Assembly (NCBI GenBank): GCA_040398845.1
Contig: JBBATH010000013.1
Coordinates: forward strand, 1-64,000
DNA from: WLND01 sp040398845
GTDB lineage: Bacteria > Actinomycetota > Actinomycetes > S36-B12
Direction of reading: 5' to 3'
DNA length: 64,000 nt
Shown here piece after piece: positions 7,991 through 17,231 of the stretch (position 1 is its first letter; the number at the start of each line of letters is the position of its first letter). The notes beneath the pieces were generated by a model. The model made no database searches and was not told where the DNA came from. It saw nothing but the letters and a program-made list of their open reading frames with translations. The position numbers and the translations under genes are program-made.

Positions 7991-9211
7991 GTGTCCGCCG
8001 ACATCACGGTTCCTGATACCTACGAGCAGGGCATTCCGCACGACACATTTGCGGCAATGCGGCGAACCGAGCCGATTGCACTGCGAATGTATGAGGGCCG
8101 CCCGTACTGGGCCGTTACCCGCTACGCGGACCTCGTCACCGTCACCCGCGACTCCGAGACATTTTCCAGCGCGACGGGCATGACGAATCTCTGGGACCTC
8201 CCCCAGGAGGCGATGGACGCCCGCCGCTCGATCATCGATACCGATCCGCCGGAGCATGTGCGCCTGCGCAAACTCGGCATCCCGGCGTTCACCGGTCGCA
8301 AGGTGCGCAATTACGAGGAGGTCACCCGAGCGATCGCCGTCGAGTTGCTCGACGATGCCATCACCGCCCGCGACATCGACATCGTCACGGCCATTGCGGC
8401 CCCGCTCCCCATCCGGGTCATCGTCGACATCCTCGGAGTCCCCAAGGAGGACGCCGACTACCTGGTCGAGCTCAGCGACCACCTTGTCTCCGGCGGCGAG
8501 AACCTCTCGCCGAACGCCTACGGCAACACGACCCCGCTTGAACTCCTGCCGTTCAACTCCCCCGCCGCCTTCGGCCTCTTCGAGTACGGCCGCAAGCTCG
8601 GCGAGGAGCGCCGCGCTGACCCGCACGACGACCTCGTCACCACCCTCATCCAGTCGGAGGTCGACGGCGACCGGCTGAGCGATACCGAGTACGCAAACAT
8701 GTTCCAGGTGCTGGTCTTCGCCGGAAACGAGACCACCCGGACGGCCATCAGCAACGGCATCAACGCGTTCATCGAGAACCCTGATCAACTCGAACTACTG
8801 CATGCCAGCCCAGATCTCGTTGAGCAGGCGGTTGAGGAGATCATCCGCTACGCGACCCCGGTGCTCCATATGCGCCGCACCGCGACCAAGGACACCACGC
8901 TCGCGGGCGTCGAGATCAGCGAGGGCGACAAGGTCGTCATCTGGTACGCCTCAGCTAACTTTGACGAGACGGTGTTCGATGACCCCCTGCGCTTCGACAT
9001 CACCCGGCCGGTGCGGCCGAAGATGGTCTCGTTCGGTGCACAGGGCCCGCATAACTGCCTCGGTGCACCGCTCGCCCGGCTCGAGATTCGGATCCTGCTC
9101 GAGGAGATCGTGCGGCGCGGGGTGCGATTCGAGTCGGCCGGCAGCATCGTCCGCACCCGATCGAATTTCGTCAATGGCGTGTCGAGCCTGCCCGCCCGGC
9201 TCATCACCTGA
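7991..9211 (+). CDS. Cytochrome P450 (first copy)
   Basis: 406 aa soluble bacterial P450. The I-helix has the canonical oxygen-activation motif FAGNETTRTAI, the K-helix ExxR is in EEIIRYATPV, and the heme-ligand loop FGAQGPHNCLGAPLAR carries the proximal cysteine. GTG at 7991 is chosen because GGGAG lies 5 bases upstream; ATG at 7979 is an alternative. The sequence near HMRRTATKDTTLAG resembles actinobacterial CYP124/125/142-like enzymes and the paralogue at 39087-40331. It needs a ferredoxin and reductase; none is adjacent, but a pair lies at 49733-51115. In operon with an alcohol dehydrogenase, it probably hydroxylates the (gamma-glutamylated?) substrate. Confidence 0.9.
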   Translation: MSADITVPDTYEQGIPHDTFAAMRRTEPIALRMYEGRPYWAVTRYADLVTVTRDSETFSSATGMTNLWDLPQEAMDARRSIIDTDPPEHVRLRKLGIPAFTGRKVRNYEEVTRAIAVELLDDAITARDIDIVTAIAAPLPIRVIVDILGVPKEDADYLVELSDHLVSGGENLSPNAYGNTTPLELLPFNSPAAFGLFEYGRKLGEERRADPHDDLVTTLIQSEVDGDRLSDTEYANMFQVLVFAGNETTRTAISNGINAFIENPDQLELLHASPDLVEQAVEEIIRYATPVLHMRRTATKDTTLAGVEISEGDKVVIWYASANFDETVFDDPLRFDITRPVRPKMVSFGAQGPHNCLGAPLARLEIRILLEEIVRRGVRFESAGSIVRTRSNFVNGVSSLPARLIT

Positions 9212-9223
9212 TCAATTGATCAG
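9208..9223. repeat. Perfect 16-bp palindrome containing both convergent stop codons
   Basis: CTGATCAATTGATCAG spans the stop codon of the P450 (TGA at 9209-9211) and, on the other strand, the stop of the CoA ligase (9220-9222). With no loop it is a poor hairpin. It may be a protein site or coincidence. Confidence 0.4.
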
Positions 9224-10854
9224 ACAGCGTCGCTGGTGATCTCCTTCAGACGGAAGCGCTGCAGTTTGCCGGTTGCCGTCTTCGGCAGTTCATCGACGAA
9301 CTCGATCTGCCTCGGGTACTTGTAGGGCGCGATCGTCGCCTTCACATGATCCTGCAGTTCGCGGGCCAATGACGCATCTGCCGTGAACCCGGGCTGCAAG
9401 ACGACGAACGCCTTCACGAGCATTCCCCGATCAATGTCTGGGATACCGACGACCGCCGTCTCGGCAACCGCCGCATGAGTGAGGAGCGCGGCCTCCACCT
9501 CCGGTGCGGCAATGTTGTAGCCACTCGAGACGATCATGTCGTCAGCGCGAGAGACGTAGTGGAAGTACCCGGCCTCATCCATGACGTAGACGTCGCCGGT
9601 GATGTTCCAACCACCCCGGACGTACACGCGCTGCCGATCATCGGCAAGGTACCTGCAGCCAATGGGCCCGCGCACTGCGAGAAGGCCCGGTGTTCCCGCT
9701 GGGAGAGCCATGAGGTGCTCGTCGACCACCTCCGCGATGAAGCCCAGAACTGGCCGGCCGGTCGCACCCGGTCGAATGTCATCGTCGCTCGCTGAGATGA
9801 AAATGTGGAGGAGTTCGGTCGCACCGATCCCGTCAATCAATCTGATTCCGGTCGCGTCGAACCACGCCTGCCAGGTCGCGGCCGGCAGGGTTTCACCAGC
9901 GGAGATGCAGCGTCGCAGGGATGAGAGGTCGGCAACCGGCACCATGGGCAGCATGGCCCGGTACGCGGTCGGTGCGGTGAAGAGGCAGGTGATCCCGTAC
10001 TCGGGGATCGCCTCGAGGAGCGCGGGCGGGGATGCCGTCTCGAGTAGCACGGTCGAGGCACCGACTCGGAGCGGGAAGATGACGACCGCGCCAAGACCGA
10101 AGGTGAAGGCGATGGGCGGGCTCCCAGCGAACACGTCGTCAGGGGTGGGCTTGACGATGCGAGCGCTGAAGGTGTCGGCGATGGCGAGCACATCGCGATG
10201 GAAGTGCATCGTGGCCTTCGGCCTACCGGTCGTTCCGGAGGTGAAGGCGAGCAGGCACACATCGTCAGCCGCAGTATCCGCCGCCACGTTGATAGCGGGT
10301 GCCACCCGGCATCTCGCCACGAGGTCCTCGTCCGATGTTCCCCCGAACGGAATTGTCACCACGTCGAATGAGCAGGTCCCCTGCCACTCCTCGAGGTACC
10401 GGTGATCGACGAGCGCGAACTGGACCCGGGCGATGTCGCTGATCTTTTCAAGTTCAACAGCGCGAAGCATCGGCATCGTCGTGACGACCACCCCGCCGAC
10501 CCGGACGACCGCGAGCCAGGCGATCGCTAGCCAAGGATTGTTGGGTCCGCGCAGCAGCACCCTGTTGCCGGGGACGACCCCAGCGTCAACGAGGACATTC
10601 GCGGCGCGCTGCACGACCGCAGCGAGTTCACCGTAGGTCCAGGATTGCTCGACGCCGATGAGTGCGGGTCGGTCACTGCCGTATGCGGCCATCGTGGTGT
10701 CGATGAGTTCGACTGCTGCATTGAGCCGCTCGGGGTAACCAAGGGTTTCAAGGCCGACGAGGACTGGCCAATCCTCGAATGGGGGCAGGTTCTCGCGGGC
10801 GAAGGTGTCGACATGCCCAGAGGGCGACAGTCGCTGGGCCGTCGGATCAGTCAT
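9220..10854 (-). CDS. AMP-dependent aryl/acyl-CoA ligase (benzoate/2-aminobenzoate-CoA ligase-like)
   Basis: 544 aa adenylate-forming enzyme. The P-loop is LLAFTSGTTGRPKATMH, followed by the aromatic-acid-CoA-ligase signature AFTFGLGAVVIFPLR and the adenylation motifs IDGIGATELLHIF and YVRGGWNITGDVYVMD. The C-terminal lysine is in PKTATGKLQRF. It makes an acyl-AMP and then an acyl-CoA. Overall layout is closest to benzoate/2-aminobenzoate-CoA ligases. ATG at 10854 has GAGGAG 5 bases upstream. It is preceded on the same strand by the APC permease, but a strong hairpin (10873-10910) separates them, so it probably has its own promoter. Substrate specificity is inferred. Confidence 0.85.
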   Translation of the reverse strand: MTDPTAQRLSPSGHVDTFARENLPPFEDWPVLVGLETLGYPERLNAAVELIDTTMAAYGSDRPALIGVEQSWTYGELAAVVQRAANVLVDAGVVPGNRVLLRGPNNPWLAIAWLAVVRVGGVVVTTMPMLRAVELEKISDIARVQFALVDHRYLEEWQGTCSFDVVTIPFGGTSDEDLVARCRVAPAINVAADTAADDVCLLAFTSGTTGRPKATMHFHRDVLAIADTFSARIVKPTPDDVFAGSPPIAFTFGLGAVVIFPLRVGASTVLLETASPPALLEAIPEYGITCLFTAPTAYRAMLPMVPVADLSSLRRCISAGETLPAATWQAWFDATGIRLIDGIGATELLHIFISASDDDIRPGATGRPVLGFIAEVVDEHLMALPAGTPGLLAVRGPIGCRYLADDRQRVYVRGGWNITGDVYVMDEAGYFHYVSRADDMIVSSGYNIAAPEVEAALLTHAAVAETAVVGIPDIDRGMLVKAFVVLQPGFTADASLARELQDHVKATIAPYKYPRQIEFVDELPKTATGKLQRFRLKEITSDAV

Positions 10855-10872
10855 TCCACTCCTCGAACCCAT

Positions 10873-10910
10873 GAGGGAGGTAGGCGGCCTGATGACCGCC
10901 TACCTCCCTC
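10873..10910 (-). terminator. Strong hairpin after the APC permease gene
   Basis: Perfect 15-bp arms (GAGGGAGGTAGGCGG / CCGCCTACCTCCCTC) around an 8-base loop, 7 bases downstream of the permease stop on the minus strand. There is no U-run, as is common in high-G+C actinobacteria. Confidence 0.75.
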
Positions 10911-10917
10911 GAGGTGG

Positions 10918-12462
10918 CTAGCTAACGAAGTTGCGCACGGAGTCGTAGTTCTCCCTGCCCTTGCGGATGAGACCTACGAGCAGGCCCACCACGAACACCG
11001 CGAAGGTGGAGAGCACGAGGATCCACCCGGTGGTGTTCATCTGCCAAGCCCCGCCATCGGGGGTCGATCCGGTTCCGGAGAACAGGTTGAAGTTACTCAT
11101 GAGCATGTACTCGCCGACGACGAGCCCGATAATCGACAGGACCGGCGCGATGAGCGTGTTCCAGACCCTGGTGTCCTCCTTCGTGCGACGGAAGTACGCG
11201 ATCACCGAGATGCTCACGAGGATTTCCGTGAGCACGATGGCGATAACCGCGACCGCACCGAACCAGTAGAACAGGTTGAGAATCGGATCCCAGGCGTAGA
11301 AGATCGAGATGGCCACCAGGGCAAGGGCGAGCACCGACACGACCGAGGTCGCGACCATCGGTGCCTGGCGCCCATTGACCTTGTCAAGGGCCTTCGGCAG
11401 CACACCGGCGCGGCCCATCGAGAACAGGTAGCGCGAGGCGCTGTTCTGGAAGGCAAGGGTCGCGGCGAACAGCGATGTCAGGACGATGACGGCGAAGACC
11501 TCGGTGAGCCAGGAGCCCACGAAACTCGTCGACAGGCTGAAGAGCACCGCAGACGGATCAGCCAGCGGAACGCCATCAATTGCCGTCACCTCGAAGACCT
11601 TGTCCGAGATTCCTTCAGCACCGAGCCCGCTCACGAGCGCGAGACCGACGATGCCAAAGAGCACCGTGATGAAGACAACTGACATGTAGGTCGCCCTCGG
11701 CACAGTGCGCTTCGGGTCCTTCGACTCCTCGCTGTAGATCGCTGTCGCCTCGAAACCAATGAAGGAGGCAAGCGCGAACGCGAAGGCGATGCCGGCACCG
11801 CCCGAAAGACCGCCCGCGAAGATGTTCGAGGGGTTGAAGGACGCTCCGAAGTCGATACCCGAGGCACCACCCTGCGCCAGGATCGCTACCGCGAGGATGA
11901 GGAGCGCCACGACCTCGACGGTGAGGAAGACACCGAGGACCTTGGCTCCGATATCGACGCTCAGCGCCGACAGTACCCAAACGATGAGGATCAGGACGAT
12001 GGCGTAGATCCACCAGTCGATGTCGATGCTGAACTTCGCCTGCATGTAGAAATCGAGCTGCCCGGAGAGGAAGCCGATGACCCCCCACTGCACGGTCAGG
12101 TAGGCCAGCGTCGAGACGAAGGCTGAGCCAACGCCCGGGACGATGCCCAGGCCGCGACCGACATAGGCGAAGAAGGCGCCCGTGTTCGTGACGTAGTGGC
12201 TCATCGTGGCGTAGCCCACTGAGAAGAGCAGGAGCACGATGCCGACGGCGACATACATGCCCGCTGCGCCCGCACCGTCGCCGATTCCGATGGCGACAGG
12301 GAATGCACCGGTCATGCCCGCGACAGGGGCCGCCGCCGCTACGACGAAGAAGATGATCCCGAAGAGACCAAGGGTGCCCTTCTTAAGCGAGGTTCCCTTC
12401 GTCTCCGGATCACCCTCGCCGAGCGCCTGATCTGACTGCGGGAGATGTTCCCGTTGTGACAT
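10918..12462 (-). CDS. APC-superfamily amino acid/amine permease (first copy)
   Basis: 514 aa integral membrane protein with about 12 hydrophobic segments. It begins after a short polar N-terminus with TLGLFGIIFFVVAAAAPVAG, the APC-family helix-1 unwound-region type. Other family features are YVGRGLG in helix 3 and ATAIYSEESKDPKRTVPRA in the loop after helix 6. ATG at 12462 has GGAGG upstream. APC permeases import amino acids, amines or polyamines with protons. Its position among amine-catabolic genes fits uptake of the amine substrate. A related permease lies at 28247-29710. The gene ends in a strong hairpin. Confidence 0.9.
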   Translation of the reverse strand: MSQREHLPQSDQALGEGDPETKGTSLKKGTLGLFGIIFFVVAAAAPVAGMTGAFPVAIGIGDGAGAAGMYVAVGIVLLLFSVGYATMSHYVTNTGAFFAYVGRGLGIVPGVGSAFVSTLAYLTVQWGVIGFLSGQLDFYMQAKFSIDIDWWIYAIVLILIVWVLSALSVDIGAKVLGVFLTVEVVALLILAVAILAQGGASGIDFGASFNPSNIFAGGLSGGAGIAFAFALASFIGFEATAIYSEESKDPKRTVPRATYMSVVFITVLFGIVGLALVSGLGAEGISDKVFEVTAIDGVPLADPSAVLFSLSTSFVGSWLTEVFAVIVLTSLFAATLAFQNSASRYLFSMGRAGVLPKALDKVNGRQAPMVATSVVSVLALALVAISIFYAWDPILNLFYWFGAVAVIAIVLTEILVSISVIAYFRRTKEDTRVWNTLIAPVLSIIGLVVGEYMLMSNFNLFSGTGSTPDGGAWQMNTTGWILVLSTFAVFVVGLLVGLIRKGRENYDSVRNFVS

Positions 12463-12567
12463 TGCTCCTCCAAGGGGTGTCCAAAAATCGTGCGGAACCG
12501 AACGACTCCTGAATACTTGGGCAACATCGGCCGCTGTGCAACCACTTTGCCGACATTGACCCCTCAA

Positions 12568-13830
12568 TCAGTTGTCGTAGAGGTAGGCCTTTCCGATCCG
12601 TTCGAGTGCCACCTCGGCACTCCAGGGCAGCATCGTCGACCCCAGCCTCGAATCCCGGTACATGCGCTCGAGGGGCATGTGCTTGAGCATCGACTGGCCC
12701 CCGCACACCCGAACCGCGAGAGCCGCCACAGCGTTTGCATGCTCCATCACCGTGTAGACGGCAGCCCAGGCCGTGACCATCTGATCCTCAGTCGGGTCAA
12801 GGGTTGCCGAGTCGACCACCCCGTAGAGCATCGAGCGCGACTGCTCGTACTTGATGTTCATCTCGGCCCACCCGTACTGCTTGATCGGGTTGTCACGACG
12901 ACCGGTGCCCTTCGCTGCCCCGGCGACCTCACCACGCAGATACGAGCGGGTGAAGTCCAAGATGCCCTTCGTGAGGCCAAGGTAGGACGGCGCGAGGGAC
13001 ATGAACAGGAATGGGTAACGCTTCGCCGCCTGGTCGTACATGCCGCCGGGGAGGATCTCGTCATCGGCCGGGACGAAGGCGTCCTTGAGCAGGAGGGTGC
13101 GCGAGACAGTGCCGCGCATGCCCAGGGGATCCCAGTCGTCGACGATCTCGACGCCGTCGGAGCTGGCCCGAACGGAGAGCAGTCGCAAGAACTCCTCACC
13201 CTCGACCTGACAGGTGACGTTGTACCGGTCGGCCGCACCCGAAAGCGATGCAAAGATCTTACGGCCGGTGACCAGATACCCACCCTCGACCGGCACGGCG
13301 CGGGTCATGATGCCAGCGAGCGCACCGGGGTTGAGCCCCTCACTGAAGGGCTGCGAGTGGATCTCCCCGTTCTCGACCACACCGCGGAACATCTCTGCGC
13401 GCCGGCGCTCGTGGGTCTCGCGCTCCTCGGGACTCATGTCGAGCAGGTCGGCCACCTGACCGGCCCACAGCATCGTGGCATTGTGCATATTGAAGGTGAG
13501 GCCAGTCGATCCGCAGTGGCGTCCGATCTCCTCGGAGACCCGCATGTAGTCGGCGTAACTGGCGCCCATCCCTCCGTACTCCTTCGGGACACACAGGGCC
13601 AGAAAACCCCGCTCACGCAGGTCGTTGAAGTTTCCCCACGGGAACTCGGCATTGAGATCGGTCACGACCGCACGCGCGTCGAAGACAGGGCCGAGGTCTG
13701 CGATGACCTGAACCATGTCGTCGCGAGACAAGCGGGAGTCGGGCTGGCCGACCGGACCTGTGGGGCCTGCCGTTGAGCCGGTTGCGACTGATGAGCCCTC
13801 GTGCGGGGCGACGGTGATCGTTGTTGACAT
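12568..13830 (-). CDS. Acyl-CoA dehydrogenase-like flavoprotein
   Basis: 420 aa with the three-domain acyl-CoA dehydrogenase fold. Visible are VPKEYGGMGASYADYMRV, GGYLVTGRKIFASLSGAADRY, DWDPLGMRGTVSRTLLLKDAFVP, and the C-terminal helices with VRVCGGQSMLKHMPLERMYRDSRLG. The C-terminal region resembles both true dehydrogenases and flavin-dependent relatives of the HsaA/DszC type, so the reaction could be dehydrogenation or reduced-flavin oxygenation. ATG at 13830 is preferred over an upstream alternative at 13857, which would overlap the operator at 13860. It is divergent from the amidohydrolase and likely shares that operator. Confidence 0.82.
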   Translation of the reverse strand: MSTTITVAPHEGSSVATGSTAGPTGPVGQPDSRLSRDDMVQVIADLGPVFDARAVVTDLNAEFPWGNFNDLRERGFLALCVPKEYGGMGASYADYMRVSEEIGRHCGSTGLTFNMHNATMLWAGQVADLLDMSPEERETHERRRAEMFRGVVENGEIHSQPFSEGLNPGALAGIMTRAVPVEGGYLVTGRKIFASLSGAADRYNVTCQVEGEEFLRLLSVRASSDGVEIVDDWDPLGMRGTVSRTLLLKDAFVPADDEILPGGMYDQAAKRYPFLFMSLAPSYLGLTKGILDFTRSYLRGEVAGAAKGTGRRDNPIKQYGWAEMNIKYEQSRSMLYGVVDSATLDPTEDQMVTAWAAVYTVMEHANAVAALAVRVCGGQSMLKHMPLERMYRDSRLGSTMLPWSAEVALERIGKAYLYDN

Positions 13831-13859
13831 GGGACGAGAATAGAGCCGCCTGAGCAAAT

Positions 13860-13874
13860 GTCAACAGTGTTGAC
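13860..13874. promoter_or_regulatory. Operator-like palindrome, acyl-CoA dehydrogenase/amidohydrolase divergent promoter
   Basis: Perfect 15-bp palindrome GTCAACA-G-TGTTGAC in the 111-bp gap between divergent genes. It recurs upstream of the alpha/beta hydrolase-NicX operon at 21576-21590, and the similarity includes flanking bases (aaaT before, a T/A-rich run after). This is probably one regulator's binding site. Confidence 0.6.
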
Positions 13875-13941
13875 TAAATTTATTCGACGGGTTTACTCCA
13901 TCTGCGTTGACCTTCACCACCTCGTAAACGACGATAGCGAC

Positions 13942-15594
13942 GTGTCGAAGACCATCATCATCAATGCTGACCTCATGCCGCTCGGCAAATCGGCGAGCCT
14001 GATCGTCGTCGAGGACGGACGCTTCAGCGCCCTCCTCGACATGCAGGATCGCAGTCAGGTGAGCCTGCTCGGGGCCAACGTGATCGATGCCGAGGGTCGC
14101 ACCGTGCTTCCCGGGATTGATGACTCGCACCTGCACGCCTACTCATACGGCCGGTCACTCACCGCGCATGATTTCCGAGGCACTGTTGGACTTGAGGAGT
14201 TCCAGCAGCGACTGAAGGCCGCAAGGCCCGAGGACAACGGCTGGATTCGCGGGGTGGGCTGGGACGATTCGAGTTTAGCCGGAACTGGTCCTGCCGGCAC
14301 CATCAGCGCGGCCGACCTCGACGCCGCGCAACCCGGTATTCCATCGATCCTTGGCGATGTCACCGGACACCAGGCGGTCTGCAACAGCGCTGCGCTGCGT
14401 GCCGCCGGGGTGAATGCGCAGACGCCAGATCCATCGGGCGGCTCATTCGTCCGTGATGAGCACGGGACCCCAACCGGGCTGGTCTACGAGTCAGCTGTCG
14501 GAATCATCAATGACGCCATCCCGCCCCTCACCATGAACGAGCAGCGAAGCGCCATCATCTCCGCCCAGCGGTCCCTCCTCGCCCAAGGCATCACCGCGTT
14601 CACCGATCCCGGACTCGGCCCAGGCGCCCGCACGCTTATGGACGGAACCGGCGACCTGCACGCTGTCCGCGCCTATCAACATCTCGATCGTGAAGGACTC
14701 CTCACGAGCAGAGTGAATCTCATGCTCCTCTTCGGTGGTCTCGGCGGCACGCGAGCAATCGACATAGAAGCCGGACTCGACGACTGGGGTGGTCCGGTGA
14801 GAGGGGGTCCGTTTTCACATCTCGACATCGCTCAGGTGAAGGTCTTCGCCGACGGAATCCCGCGTAGTCGCACGGCGTGGTTGAGCGAGCCCTACGACGA
14901 CTGCAGTTGTGGCCACCTTCAGGTGGCCGGCGAAACCGACGACGAACGCGTCGCGGAGCTGCAGGCAATCGTTCGCGTAGCAGCCATCCGAGGCTGGCAA
15001 ATCGGTGCGCACAGCATCGGCGACCGAACCATCACCGCCTACCTCGATGCCATAGAGCAGTCCGCCGCGTGGGAGGGACGTCGCCACTATGTCATCCACG
15101 GAGACCTTGTCGACCAAGGAGACCTCGGGCGAATGGCCTCGATGCAGATGGCCCTCAACACCAACCCGAGCATCCGCTGGATGGTCGGGCGTTCGGTCTC
15201 ACCAATCCTCGGCGACGAGCGCAACGTCCGACGTCAACCGCTGCGCACCGCCCTGAATGAAGGGGTTCCACTCGCGTTTTCATCTGATGCACCGGTGATG
15301 GATCCGGACTGGCGCATGATCGTTGCATCCGCCATGACACGCGCCTTGCGAACAGACCCGGACTACACCGACGGTCAACGGGTTGACGCTCGGGAGGCAC
15401 TCCAGTCGATCACCGCAGCGGGCGCTTGGCAGAGCCACGCCGAAACATGGCGCGGCGCGATCCTCCCCGGAATGGCAGCCGACTTCATCATGCTCGATCG
15501 CACGGCCGACTGGCGCAAACCCTGGTCGCTGACGAGTGCCAACGTCGCGGCGACCGTCGTTGATGGCGAATTAGTTCACGGGAAGTACATGTAA
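13942..15594 (+). CDS. Amidohydrolase family 3 (YtcJ-like) metal-dependent hydrolase
   Basis: 550 aa amidohydrolase of the YtcJ/Amidohydro_3 group, a TIM barrel with a composite beta-sandwich. The metal motif HLH is in LPGIDDSHLHAYSYG. Further conserved histidines lie in IGAHSIGDRTI and HYVIHGDLVDQGD, and the late aspartate in LAFSSDAPVMDPDW. These enzymes cleave amides or cyclic amides and imides. GTG at 13942 is chosen because the family N-terminus begins there and an upstream start (13858) would place the operator inside the gene; the ribosome site is weak. It lies upstream of a sulfatase in the same direction. The substrate is unknown. Confidence 0.85.
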   Translation: MSKTIIINADLMPLGKSASLIVVEDGRFSALLDMQDRSQVSLLGANVIDAEGRTVLPGIDDSHLHAYSYGRSLTAHDFRGTVGLEEFQQRLKAARPEDNGWIRGVGWDDSSLAGTGPAGTISAADLDAAQPGIPSILGDVTGHQAVCNSAALRAAGVNAQTPDPSGGSFVRDEHGTPTGLVYESAVGIINDAIPPLTMNEQRSAIISAQRSLLAQGITAFTDPGLGPGARTLMDGTGDLHAVRAYQHLDREGLLTSRVNLMLLFGGLGGTRAIDIEAGLDDWGGPVRGGPFSHLDIAQVKVFADGIPRSRTAWLSEPYDDCSCGHLQVAGETDDERVAELQAIVRVAAIRGWQIGAHSIGDRTITAYLDAIEQSAAWEGRRHYVIHGDLVDQGDLGRMASMQMALNTNPSIRWMVGRSVSPILGDERNVRRQPLRTALNEGVPLAFSSDAPVMDPDWRMIVASAMTRALRTDPDYTDGQRVDAREALQSITAAGAWQSHAETWRGAILPGMAADFIMLDRTADWRKPWSLTSANVAATVVDGELVHGKYM

Positions 15595-15668
15595 GCCGCC
15601 CCTCTGCTACCCTCCGGAACGATCTCCATGCGGACTAACCATGCGACTCCCCGCTTCAAGGAGGGCCC

Positions 15669-17231
15669 ATGAATATCGTTGTGATCATTGCCGATCAACT
15701 TCGTCGAGATCATCTTGGGTTCGCCGGGCAGGTCCCGGTTCGCACCCCACATATTGACGCACTCGCCGCCGGCGGACACGTCTTCAACCGGGCCTACGCC
15801 GCCAATCCGGTGTGCATGCCGAATCGCGCCACGATCATGACCGGACGGTGGCCATCCGCCCACGGCCTGCGCACGAACGGAATACCCCTCGATCCGGATT
15901 CCGACACGTTTGCGCGCGCACTCAGGCGAAGTGGCTGGAGCACATCAGCCGTCGGAAAGCTTCACTTCCAGCCGATGGGTTACGAGTACGAGGACTACCA
16001 ACTCGATGAGATCCGTGCACACCTGCCCGACCTGTGGGACGCAGCAGTCGCGGATCGGTTCGGTGAGGGATTCGTCTCATGGGAGGACTTCGATCGACAT
16101 GCTGACGGCGACGTCTCGATGCCCGACGATTACTACGGATTCGATGACGTCGCGCTCGTGAGTGGCCACGGTGATCGCGTGTCGGGCAACTACGTGAAGT
16201 GGGCCCGCGAGCGAGGCTTCGACCCGATGACTCAGGCTGGCCGAAAGCGGGCACTCTCGCAGTTCTCCGGCTGGAACCACGTCTATGAGTCGGCCACGCC
16301 GGCCGCCCTTCACCCAACAACCTTCGTAGCGGAGGAGGCGAGCAACCGGCTCGAGAAGTTCGCAGCTGACGACAAGCCCTTCCTGCTCCTCATCTCCTTC
16401 CCTGACCCGCACCACCCATTTGCGCCGCCTGCTGAGTACTTCCATCGCCATGATCCGGCTGACATGCCAATGCCGGCGTCATTCCACGACTCCCACGACG
16501 CCTCACCCCCCCACATTCGCGAGATCATCTCCCGTCGCGGCGTACCCGACGGCGATCCGATGATGCTGTGGTCGCCGACCGAGGAGCAATACCGTCATGC
16601 ACTCGCGGCCGAACTCGGATCAATCGAATTCATTGACGACTCTGTCGGGCGAATCCTCGGCACGATTGAACGGCTCGGGATCGCTGACGAGACACTCATC
16701 GTCTTCACATCCGATCACGGCGACGTCTTCGGCGATCACGGGCTCATCCTCAAGCACTTCACCCACTACGAGGGCGTCATCCAAGTCCCGCTCATCATCA
16801 GCGGAGCCGGGCTAGGCCAGGGCTCCCATGACAATCTGGTGAGCAGTGCAGACATTGCCCCAACACTCCTCGACCTTGCGCAGGCGCCGCCCTTGTACAA
16901 GGCCCAGGGCCGCTCAATGCGGACCATCATGGATGGCGATGGTGCACCTTGGCGGGAGGCAGTCCTCATCGAGGAGGATCAGCCCTTCGGCATCGGAACC
17001 CTAGGGGGCCCCGTTCGGATCCGAACCGTTGTCACCCAAGATCTGAGACTCACCCGCATCGCTGGTTCGCCCCGCGCCGAGTTGTATGACCTCGGCCTCG
17101 ACCCCGGTGAGCAGGTCAATATCGCCGAGTCACCGGAGGCTGCCGAACTACTCGCACGGGCAACCTCGGTCATGGCTGATGAACTCATGTCGGTCGCTGA
17201 TGCGTCAGTCGTCCCGTTTCATGCCGCATGA
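15669..17231 (+). CDS. Sulfatase (type I, arylsulfatase-like)
   Basis: 520 aa alkaline-phosphatase-fold sulfatase. The active-site CxPxR box is in NPVCMPNRATIMTGR, where the cysteine is converted to formylglycine. The first metal aspartate is in IVVIIADQLRRDHLG and the later metal residues in FTSDHGDVFGDHG. No signal peptide is seen, so it is cytoplasmic. It would release sulfate from a sulfate ester, perhaps an aryl or alkyl sulfate entering this catabolic set. ATG at 15669 has AAGGAGG a few bases upstream. Its end overlaps the first DUF202 gene by 11 bases. No formylglycine-generating enzyme is seen in the window. Confidence 0.9.
   Translation: MNIVVIIADQLRRDHLGFAGQVPVRTPHIDALAAGGHVFNRAYAANPVCMPNRATIMTGRWPSAHGLRTNGIPLDPDSDTFARALRRSGWSTSAVGKLHFQPMGYEYEDYQLDEIRAHLPDLWDAAVADRFGEGFVSWEDFDRHADGDVSMPDDYYGFDDVALVSGHGDRVSGNYVKWARERGFDPMTQAGRKRALSQFSGWNHVYESATPAALHPTTFVAEEASNRLEKFAADDKPFLLLISFPDPHHPFAPPAEYFHRHDPADMPMPASFHDSHDASPPHIREIISRRGVPDGDPMMLWSPTEEQYRHALAAELGSIEFIDDSVGRILGTIERLGIADETLIVFTSDHGDVFGDHGLILKHFTHYEGVIQVPLIISGAGLGQGSHDNLVSSADIAPTLLDLAQAPPLYKAQGRSMRTIMDGDGAPWREAVLIEEDQPFGIGTLGGPVRIRTVVTQDLRLTRIAGSPRAELYDLGLDPGEQVNIAESPEAAELLARATSVMADELMSVADASVVPFHAA

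Noticed and set aside
10645..11682. Plus-strand 345-codon frame rich in His, Asp and Arg
   Set aside because: Antisense to the CoA ligase start and the APC permease. The composition is that of a shadow frame.
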